DNA of 64,000 bases, from NCBI GenBank assembly GCA_034428395.1, contig DAOUHX010000359.1, positions 1 to 64,000 on the forward strand, given 5' to 3'. Position 1 is the stretch's first letter; each line of letters starts with the position of its first letter. The notes beneath the pieces were generated by a model that was given only the letters and a program-made list of their open reading frames with translations, was not told where the DNA came from and made no database searches. Source of the stretch: Bin5 sp034428395 (GTDB lineage: Bacteria; Chloroflexota; Anaerolineae; Caldilineales; Caldilineaceae). Positions 54,748 through 64,000 of this stretch are shown in pieces. The position numbers and the translations under genes are program-made.

Positions 54748-56140
54748 ACCGGTGGAATACCTGCTTCCAACCTTCATCATCGCCGCGCTGATATTCTTCA
54801 ACGGCCTCTTTGTCAGCGTTGAGTTCGCCGTCGTGGCCTCCTCCCGCGCGCGTATGGCACAACTCGCCAACCAGGGTTCAGCCTCCGCTGCCAGGATTCT
54901 GCGCATCCTGACCGAAACGCGCTGGCAGACCCGTTTCATCATCATGGCACAGCTCGGCATAACGCTCTCCAGCCTTGGCCTCGGAATGTACGGCGAGCAC
55001 ACGGTCGCGCACTGGATGCTTGAGCTGCTGGAACACTACGGCGTCGAGCGCGGACTCTTAACGGTCGCCACTGCACACAGCGCCGCCTCCGTCCTGGCTA
55101 TCGCCCTGATGACCTACCTGCACGTAGTTCTTGGCGAGGTCATGCCCAAGTCGCTCGCGCTTCAGGCGCCGGAAACAACCGCCCTGCGCGTCATCGGCCC
55201 CGTCTCGTTCATTCAGCGCATATTTTCGCCTGTCATCTTTGTCCTCAACGCGCTTGCGCGCGCTATCACCCGCGCCTGCGGCGTGCCCGAACGCGGCGAG
55301 CACGACCACATGGTCTCTGCCCAGGAACTCGAAATGATCGTCGAAGAAAGCTCTGAAGAGGGCCTCCTCGCACCCTCCGAACAGCTCTACATCGAGAATA
55401 TCCTAGACATGCGCGAGCGCACCGTCGGCCAGGTGATGACCCCGCGTACGCGCATCGTCGGCATCTCCGCCGACGAGTCACAGGAGACCGTCCTGCGCCT
55501 CGTCTGCGACTCCAATCACTCCCGATTTCCCATCTACGAGGGCGATCTCGATCAGATCAAGGGCTTCTTCCATGTCAAAGACCTGGCCCGCCACCTGATG
55601 CGCGGCGAACCTGCTGGCACCCTCGACCTGCGCCGGATGGCCCAGAGCCGCCCCGTCATCGCTGTGCCCGAGACACTCTCGCTCGACCTGATGCTGCGCC
55701 GGTTCCGCGCCGAAGGCGGCGCGCTTGCCGTCGTCATCGACGAATATGGCGGCACCGCCGGAATTGTGACTTTTGAAGACCTGCTCGAGGAGGTCGTCGG
55801 CGAAATCCAGGACGAATTCGACATCGAACGCGCACCGTTTGAACAGATAGACGAACGCTGCCTGAGGGTGGACGGCTCGCTGCTGTTGCACGAGCTAAAT
55901 CAACATTTCGATATCAAGTTCGAGGACCAGGAGGTTGACACCGTCGGCGGCCTGATCATGGCCCGCTTGGGCCGGATTCCCCAGGTTGGCGACACCGTCG
56001 AGTTGGACGGCGTCCGCTATACGGTAGAGCTTGTCGCCGGCCGCGCTGTCGAGTCGGCGCTGGTTGAGCTGCCCGCGCAGAGTCCGGCTCAACCGGAGAG
56101 CCAGCGGGAAAACGACGAGTCAGCAGGTGTCGAAGATTGA
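54737..56140 (+). CDS. CNNM/CorC-type hemolysin-family membrane protein, paralogue
   Basis: 467 residues with the same DUF21 - CBS pair - CorC_HlyC order as the preceding gene: FIIAALIFFNGLFVSVEFAV, MAQLGITLSSLGLGMYGEH, VMTPRTRIVGIS and LAVVIDEYGGTAGIVTFED. ATG 54737 overlaps the previous stop by 11 bases. GTG 54752, with GGGAG 7 bases upstream, is an equally good start. The two proteins may form a heteromeric transporter or act in parallel. Confidence 0.92.
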   Translation: MGVEPVEYLLPTFIIAALIFFNGLFVSVEFAVVASSRARMAQLANQGSASAARILRILTETRWQTRFIIMAQLGITLSSLGLGMYGEHTVAHWMLELLEHYGVERGLLTVATAHSAASVLAIALMTYLHVVLGEVMPKSLALQAPETTALRVIGPVSFIQRIFSPVIFVLNALARAITRACGVPERGEHDHMVSAQELEMIVEESSEEGLLAPSEQLYIENILDMRERTVGQVMTPRTRIVGISADESQETVLRLVCDSNHSRFPIYEGDLDQIKGFFHVKDLARHLMRGEPAGTLDLRRMAQSRPVIAVPETLSLDLMLRRFRAEGGALAVVIDEYGGTAGIVTFEDLLEEVVGEIQDEFDIERAPFEQIDERCLRVDGSLLLHELNQHFDIKFEDQEVDTVGGLIMARLGRIPQVGDTVELDGVRYTVELVAGRAVESALVELPAQSPAQPESQRENDESAGVED

Positions 56141-56221
56141 CAATAGCAGACGACGCGGCTAAAATCTACGCTGCACTCGCCCGACCGAATACGCTCAGGC
56201 ATGCCAGCCGGTCAGGCAGGG

Positions 56222-56527
56222 CGGGGAAACGACAAAAGGCGTTGACGGAGAGGAGTAGCCGCCGGCACATCCTCAGCGAGTCCGGGCAGGTGGGAGCCGG
56301 ATGGGTCCCTGGGGCGGCGAAAATCACTCCCGAGCTGCGGCCAGAAAGGCGGTTCCCGCTGACTAGAGGCCGACGGTCACGTGAACCGTTACCTTCACCG
56401 CCGGAAGGCAAAGCAGTTTCGGTAGTACAATTGCAACCGGCGAGGAGTTGCCCGGACCTTACTCCGGGAAACAGGGTGGTACCGCGGACCGAAAGGCCCG
56501 TCCCTGACAGGGGCGGGCTTTCATTTT
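56222..56527 (+). promoter_or_regulatory. T-box leader (Ile-specific) with terminator
   Basis: A transcription-control T-box upstream of alaX-ileS. The hallmark T-box sequence AGGGTGGTACCGCGG is at 56473-56487. Stem I has GGAGT (56252-56256) pairing with ACTCC (56326-56330), and GCCGCC (56258-56263) with GGCGGC (56313-56318). The AGTA/GAA loop-E pattern flanks the specifier ATC (56323-56325) followed by A, so it should sense uncharged tRNA-Ile. The competing terminator (56496-56518) has a 9-bp stem and a weak T tail. Binding of uncharged tRNA-Ile would favour readthrough into ileS. Confidence 0.92.
56496..56527 (+). terminator. T-box attenuator terminator
   Basis: GCCCGTCCC-TGACA-GGGGCGGGC is followed by TTTCATTTTG. 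It is the hairpin that ends the leader when tRNA-Ile is charged; it alternates with the antiterminator built from the T-box sequence just upstream. Confidence 0.85.
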
Positions 56528-56576
56528 GTCCGAAAGTTCATGCGTCGCCGGCATCGCCGCGAAACGCGAGACAATA

Positions 56577-57323
56577 ATGACCGAACTGCTATTCTACGAC
56601 GATTCCTACCTGCAGGAATTCGACGCCGCAATTGTCGCCGTCGACAAGAAAGACGGCCGGCTTCGCGTCGCGCTCGACCGTACCGCTTTCTACCCCGGCG
56701 GCGGCGGCCAGCCCAACGACAATGGCTGGCTGACCGTTGAAGGACTCAGGCTGACCGTTGACGGAGTCAAGCGCGACCGCGGACAGATCTGGCACGCCCT
56801 CGGCGGAATGAAGGGCGCGGCCGCCCGCATTGCTCCCCGCCAGCGCGTGCATTGTGAACTGGACTGGACGCGCCGCTACACTCTCATGCGGACACATACA
56901 GCGATGCACATCCTCTGCGGGGTCGTCTGGCGCGACTACGCAGCCTCCGTGACCGGCGGAGACATGAAACTGGGCGCAGGTCGCATGGACTTCGAGTTCG
57001 CCGCTATGAGCGGCGAACTGGTCGCGGAAATCGAGCGCAGTTGCAACACCGAGATCTCGGCCGCGCGGCCAGTTATCACCAGGACCCTTCCGCGGGAAGA
57101 GGCGTTCGAAATCCCCGACCTGATCCGCACCAAAATCAACCTGCTTCCCAAACATATAGAGGAAGTGCGAACGGTCGAGCTGAAAGGCCTGGACCTTCAG
57201 GCCGACGGCGGCACACATACCGCCAACACCAGCGAAGTCGGATCGATGCGCGTCGTCAAATATCAAAGTAAGGGCGCCATCAACAAACGCATCTACGTGG
57301 AGATCGGCGAGCCACAGGTTTAG
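56577..57323 (+). CDS. Alanyl-tRNA editing protein (AlaX-like)
   Basis: A 248-residue free-standing editing domain related to the AlaRS second additional domain. The zinc site is HTAMH (HxxxH) in RTHTAMHILCG, with a partner motif in DGGTHTANTSEVG where His replaces the usual Cys-x3-H. It would hydrolyse mischarged Ser- or Gly-tRNA-Ala. It starts at ATG 56577, 50 bases after the T-box terminator. It lies between the Ile T-box and ileS, an unexpected place for an Ala-tRNA editor, so its target might differ here. Confidence 0.88.
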   Translation: MTELLFYDDSYLQEFDAAIVAVDKKDGRLRVALDRTAFYPGGGGQPNDNGWLTVEGLRLTVDGVKRDRGQIWHALGGMKGAAARIAPRQRVHCELDWTRRYTLMRTHTAMHILCGVVWRDYAASVTGGDMKLGAGRMDFEFAAMSGELVAEIERSCNTEISAARPVITRTLPREEAFEIPDLIRTKINLLPKHIEEVRTVELKGLDLQADGGTHTANTSEVGSMRVVKYQSKGAINKRIYVEIGEPQV

Positions 57324-57361
57324 CAAACCGCAGCCCGCCTGGCAACAGAGGAAATTCGATA

Positions 57362-60568
<3,207 letters not shown>

Positions 60569-60595
60569 GCGCTGGTGTTCACAAGGAAGTGAAGA

Positions 60596-60994
60596 ATGGC
60601 ATCGTACCAATATGAATCCAATCTGAAGTATGCCGATACGCACGAGTGGGCCAGGCGCGATGACGCAACCGTTGTGGTCGGAATCAGCGACGCCGCCCAG
60701 GACATGATGAGTGATATCGTCTTTGTCGAACTGCCCGACATCGGCGAAGCTGTCGCAGCCGGTGACGCGATCGCGGTCGTCGAATCTGTCAAGGCCGCCG
60801 AAGACATTATTTCGCCGGTTACGGGGACAGTCTCGTCCGTCAACGAGGCGCTTTTGGATGCGCCCGAATTGGTCAATAGCGACCCGTACGGCGCCTGGTT
60901 CCTCAAAATAGATATCGACGACGAGGCTGACAGCGAACTCGAAAAGCTGATGGACGCGGATGCCTACACCGCATTTGTCGAAAGCGAATCGTGA
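60596..60994 (+). CDS. gcvH: Glycine cleavage system H protein
   Basis: 132 residues. The lipoyl-carrying Lys66 lies in VVESVKAAEDIISP, and the N-terminal ADTHEWAR motif is standard for GcvH. It shuttles the aminomethyl group between the P and T proteins. No gcvP, gcvT or lpd gene is nearby, so it is an orphan here, possibly also used for lipoic acid relay. AAGGAAG precedes ATG 60596. It is 27 bases after ileS and probably in the same transcript. Confidence 0.95.
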   Translation: MASYQYESNLKYADTHEWARRDDATVVVGISDAAQDMMSDIVFVELPDIGEAVAAGDAIAVVESVKAAEDIISPVTGTVSSVNEALLDAPELVNSDPYGAWFLKIDIDDEADSELEKLMDADAYTAFVESES

Positions 60995-62333
60995 CGTAAG
61001 CAGACGCGCGGGCCGGGATGGAAAATGCGCACAGGGCCCAGCGCCCAAACTGAATCCCCGCTCGCTGCTCGCCGTCCTTCTGCTGTTGACGCTGCCGCTG
61101 GTGGGCTGCAGCGGGCCGCCCACACGTCCCCAACTGCCGGCCATTCCCTTTCTCAACCCAGCGCCCGAAGACCGCAAGACAGGACGCGACCTGCACGTCT
61201 TGCTTCCGCACGAGGGCGCTGTCACCGAGGCCCTCCGCAGCCACATTCATGCCTGGGCAGCCGAGCGCGAGCTGCAGGTCAACGATTCGTCCGTTGCCGA
61301 CTACAGCCGCGAACTCGGCGACCGCCTGCAATCGGAGACGCCGCCCGACCTCTTTGTTGTCACAGGGTTTCTCTTCCCCGATCTGGCCGAGTCAGGTCTC
61401 CTTGCACCGGCCCCGGACGGCAGACTTGACCCGGCCGGCTTCCCCCCTCACCTGACCGCTGCTTTCGTCTGGCCGCCAGACAGCGATGACGCAAACCGCT
61501 ACTGTCTTCCCCGCGAAGTGCGGACCCTCGCACTCGTCTACGACCGCGTCGGCCTGGCCTCCGCCGGACTTACGGCCCCCACCGACTGGGAGACGCTGCG
61601 GGCCGCGGCCGAGGCCCAGACAAACGTTGATCTCAACCGCTTCGGCTTCATCGAAGCGCCCGACCTCTCCCGCTGGCTTCCCTTCTTTTTCGCTGCAGGT
61701 GGTACAATCATTGACGAGAGCGGACGCATGGTCTTGCAGTCCCAGGCCGCAGATAGGGCGATGGAGTGGTACATCCGCATCTTCCGCGACAACTTCGCCG
61801 GCCATGCCGGCGAATCGAACAACGAGTGGGCCGGCGAGGTACTGGCCAAGGGCAAGGGCGCCCTGACAATCGAAGGCAACTGGATCGCTCCCTACTTCGA
61901 AACGCATTTTCCAGCCTTCGCCTACGGCGTTGCGCCGCTGCCCACGGGCCCGGCGGGCTCAATTCGCACCCTAGCCTTTACGAGCTGTTATGCTGTCCAC
62001 GCCCGCTCCCCGTTCGCGCAAGAGGCCTTCGACCTCGCCGCCCTTCTCTCCAGCGCCGAACTGGTCAGCGCGTTGCCGAACGACGGTGGCTGGATGCCGG
62101 CGGGCAACGCACTGCGTGACGAGTGGCGCCGGGAGTTTCCACATCTCGCGGCCTTTGCCGACGGTGTGCCCGGCGCCTGGGTCTGGCAGTTCCCGCCCGG
62201 CCTCGGGCCGTTCCTACGCAGTTTCAACCGCGGCATGGTCCAGCTGTTCGCCGCTGAAATCGAGGCCGGCGCCTTTCTGGCTGAGATGCAGCAGATGGGA
62301 GAGCAGCTGCTGTCGGGGCCCGGCGACCAATAG
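60960..62333 (+). CDS. Extracellular solute-binding lipoprotein (family 1)
   Basis: 457 residues. A charged N-terminus leads to a signal LLAVLLLLTLPLVGC (lipobox Cys about 50). The mature part has the family-1 fold: TDWETLRAAAEAQT, WLPFFFAAGGTIIDESGRMV and WAGEVLAKGKGALTIEGNW. It overlaps gcvH by 35 bases if ATG 60960 is right, and a later start is possible. It captures sugars or oligosaccharides for an ABC transporter, but no permease or ATPase gene is adjacent in the window. Confidence 0.85.
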   Translation: MPTPHLSKANRDVSRRAGRDGKCAQGPAPKLNPRSLLAVLLLLTLPLVGCSGPPTRPQLPAIPFLNPAPEDRKTGRDLHVLLPHEGAVTEALRSHIHAWAAERELQVNDSSVADYSRELGDRLQSETPPDLFVVTGFLFPDLAESGLLAPAPDGRLDPAGFPPHLTAAFVWPPDSDDANRYCLPREVRTLALVYDRVGLASAGLTAPTDWETLRAAAEAQTNVDLNRFGFIEAPDLSRWLPFFFAAGGTIIDESGRMVLQSQAADRAMEWYIRIFRDNFAGHAGESNNEWAGEVLAKGKGALTIEGNWIAPYFETHFPAFAYGVAPLPTGPAGSIRTLAFTSCYAVHARSPFAQEAFDLAALLSSAELVSALPNDGGWMPAGNALRDEWRREFPHLAAFADGVPGAWVWQFPPGLGPFLRSFNRGMVQLFAAEIEAGAFLAEMQQMGEQLLSGPGDQ

Positions 62334-62368
62334 CCGGCAATACGCCACCTTCCATTTCCGGGAACGGC

Positions 62369-63136
62369 TTGCAATTGACTGCTGAGAAACTGTTCGCTGA
62401 CAGAGTTGCTCTCATAACCGGCGCCGCCTCCGGGATCGGTCGCGCGGTTGCCCGCCGCTTTGCCGATCTGGGCGCGGCCGTCGCTGTCTGCGACGTCGAC
62501 GAAAATGGTGGCGCCGAAACTGTACGTCTCGTACACGAAACTGGTGCCCCCGCGCAGTTTGTCCGCTGCGACGTCGCTGACCCCTGCTCCGTGGCCCGAC
62601 TCCACGACGAGATAGTGAGCCGCTTTGGCCGCGTCGATTGCGCCGTCAACAACGCCGGCATTGGCGGGCCGTGGGAGCGCTTCGAGTCCTATCCCCACGA
62701 CGGCTGGGAAAGAGTGCTGGCGGTCAATCTGACCGGCGTCTTCTACTGCATGCAAGAGCAGATTAAGCGAATGGCCGACACCTCCGGCGCAATCGTAAAC
62801 ATATCATCCATCGCCGGCAAGCGTGGGCTGCCCTACCAGGCCGCATACACCGCATCCAAGCACGGCGTCATCGGCCTCACGCGCGTCGCCGCCCAGGAAG
62901 CCGCTCGCCACAATATCCGCGTCAACGCCGTTTGCCCCGTCTATACCCACACGCCGCTCTTCGAACCACTGATCGCCGGCAACCCGGATCGGGCTAAAAA
63001 GATGATGGAGCGGATACCCATGCGCCGCTTCGCACAGCCGCAGGAGATTGCCGACACCGTGATCTGGCTCTGCTCAGAGCAGGCATGCTTCATCACCGGC
63101 CAGGCGCTCAACGTAGATGGCGGAATGACCGCCTGA
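62369..63136 (+). CDS. Short-chain dehydrogenase/reductase (SDR)
   Basis: 255 residues. Cofactor loop ALITGAASGIGRAVAR, NNAG in AVNNAGIGG, catalytic Ser in NISSIAGK, and Tyr-Lys in YTASKHG. The C-terminal VDGGMTA is standard. The start appears to be TTG 62369 (with GGGAA about 6 bases upstream); no ATG lies near the family N-terminus. It is close to FabG and to sugar/alcohol dehydrogenases; cofactor and substrate unknown. It opens a group with the MaoC and second SDR genes. Confidence 0.92.
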   Translation: MQLTAEKLFADRVALITGAASGIGRAVARRFADLGAAVAVCDVDENGGAETVRLVHETGAPAQFVRCDVADPCSVARLHDEIVSRFGRVDCAVNNAGIGGPWERFESYPHDGWERVLAVNLTGVFYCMQEQIKRMADTSGAIVNISSIAGKRGLPYQAAYTASKHGVIGLTRVAAQEAARHNIRVNAVCPVYTHTPLFEPLIAGNPDRAKKMMERIPMRRFAQPQEIADTVIWLCSEQACFITGQALNVDGGMTA

Positions 63137-63173
63137 AAAAGACACAACCCAATCGAGTCAAATGGAGCAATTC

Positions 63174-63653
63174 ATGTCCAGACAAGCCGCTCTGGCGGAT
63201 CTTCGCACCAAAATCGGCGTTGAGTCAGACGCCAGCGACTGGTTCGCGGTAGGCCAGGAGATGATCAACGACTTCGCCCGCGTCACCCGCGATCACCAGT
63301 GGATCCATGTCGACCCGCAGCGGGCTGCGCGCGACTCCCCCTTCGGCGCGACCGTAGCCCACGGATTCTTCACACTTTCTCTCATCCCGCACCTGACAGG
63401 CATGGTCGAACCGGACAAGCCCCGCTACCCGGGCGTCGCCCTTACCGTTAACTACGGGCTCAACCGCGTCCGCTTTCCCCATCCCCTGCTGGCTGGTCAA
63501 CGCATCCGCGCCCGCTCCCAGTTGCTGGCGGTCGAAGAGGTCAGGGGCAACGGCCTGCAGATGGTGCACCAGGTCACTGTAGACGTTGAGGGCGAGCAAA
63601 AGCCCACCTGCGTCGCCGAAATGGTCTCGCGACTCTACTTTCATCCCGAATGA
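63174..63653 (+). CDS. MaoC-like (R)-specific enoyl-CoA hydratase domain protein
   Basis: 159 residues, single hot-dog fold. The catalytic Asp/His motif is TRDHQWIHVD, followed by SPFGATVAHGFFTLSL, typical of MaoC/PhaJ dehydratases that hydrate trans-2-enoyl-CoA to (R)-3-hydroxyacyl-CoA. ATG 63174 is preceded by GGAG at 6 bases; an ATG at 63162 would overlap that site. Flanked by SDR genes, it may be part of a beta-oxidation or PHA-like side pathway. Chain-length preference unknown. Confidence 0.92.
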   Translation: MSRQAALADLRTKIGVESDASDWFAVGQEMINDFARVTRDHQWIHVDPQRAARDSPFGATVAHGFFTLSLIPHLTGMVEPDKPRYPGVALTVNYGLNRVRFPHPLLAGQRIRARSQLLAVEEVRGNGLQMVHQVTVDVEGEQKPTCVAEMVSRLYFHPE

Positions 63654-63672
63654 GCGATCAAGGCCCAGAACC

Positions 63673-64000
63673 ATGTTCAACGGTCAGACCGTCATCATAA
63701 CTGGAGCAGGACGCGGCATCGGCGCCAGCGCCGCTCGGATGTTTGCCCGGCACGGGGCCCGCGTTGTCGTCAACGACCTCGACGCCGAACTGGCCGAAGA
63801 GACCGCGCAACAGATCGTCGACGCCGGCGGGCAGGCGATTCACCTGGCCGGCAGTGTGACCGACACCGGATTCCCCTGCCGGCTAATGCAGGCCGCGGTC
63901 GACGCTTTCGACCATATCAATGTCCTCGTTAACAACGCCGGGTTCACCTGGGACGGCATGGCACACAAGATCACCGCAGAGCAGTGGCAGGCTATCCTCG
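63673..64000 (+). CDS. Short-chain dehydrogenase/reductase, 3' end outside window
   Basis: The first 109 codons of an SDR: VIITGAGRGIGASAAR is the NAD(P) loop, VVVNDLDAE the adenine-specificity strand and VLVNNAGFTWDG the NNAG region. The catalytic Ser-Tyr-Lys lies beyond the right edge. It starts 19 bases after the MaoC stop, so it is probably co-transcribed. FabG-like, but subfamily cannot be set from this part. Confidence 0.9.
   Translation, partial: MFNGQTVIITGAGRGIGASAARMFARHGARVVVNDLDAELAEETAQQIVDAGGQAIHLAGSVTDTGFPCRLMQAAVDAFDHINVLVNNAGFTWDGMAHKITAEQWQAIL

Overview
The window is GC-rich, densely coded bacterial DNA. The best guess is a Chloroflexota genome of the Caldilineae/Anaerolineae or SAR202 type. 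This is inferred from the gene families: three phytanoyl-CoA-dioxygenase-like oxygenases, an enolase-superfamily (mandelate racemase-like) enzyme, several SDRs, D-2-hydroxyacid dehydrogenases and ACMSD-type amidohydrolases. These sit beside a type 2 IleRS, an Ile T-box leader and a membrane-GAF-HTH regulator. No rRNA or marker set is present to prove it.

Layout. 1-8.3 kb is catabolic: a sulfatase cut by the left edge, a methyltransferase, a phytanoyl-type dioxygenase coupled to a small unknown protein, three amidohydrolase paralogues, an MscS channel and a Rieske protein. 8.3-24.9 kb is mostly housekeeping: a DEAD-box helicase behind a hairpin-rich leader, glutamine-dependent NAD+ synthetase, a Gfo/Idh/MocA oxidoreductase, tRNA-Val(UAC), an SDR, an acetoacetate-decarboxylase-like protein, FtsK, a 7TM-GAF-HTH protein with a small membrane protein beside it, PgeF, a radical SAM protein and MobA. 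25-31.6 kb holds acyl carrier protein with a clear terminator, a fused type 2 IPP isomerase/polyprenyl diphosphate synthase, and a pyruvate:ferredoxin oxidoreductase split into two large subunits.

31.9-45.4 kb is again accessory metabolism: a VOC protein, a second dioxygenase, an aldo-keto reductase, an HSL-type esterase, two methyltransferases, a MOSC protein, a glycosyltransferase, two D-2-hydroxyacid dehydrogenases, a di-heme peroxidase with a Met-rich lipoprotein, a third dioxygenase and a mandelate-racemase-like enzyme. 45.4-47.4 kb is a gene-poor scar. It contains a decayed lipoprotein gene with two in-frame TGA codons and the C-terminal remnant of a DDE transposase.

47.4-64 kb holds Lon, a PHP-AlbA_2 fusion, a UbiA-family prenyltransferase, two CNNM/CorC-type membrane proteins, and an operon opened by an Ile-specific T-box (AlaX, IleRS2, GcvH, a solute-binding lipoprotein). 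It ends with an SDR, a MaoC-like hydratase and an SDR cut by the right edge.

The items most worth follow-up are the IPP isomerase-prenyl synthase fusion, the membrane-GAF-HTH protein, the PHP-AlbA_2 protein, the T-box/AlaX/IleRS2 unit (with a swapped GxHH signature), the triple amidohydrolase-Rieske cluster and the structured region upstream of the helicase.
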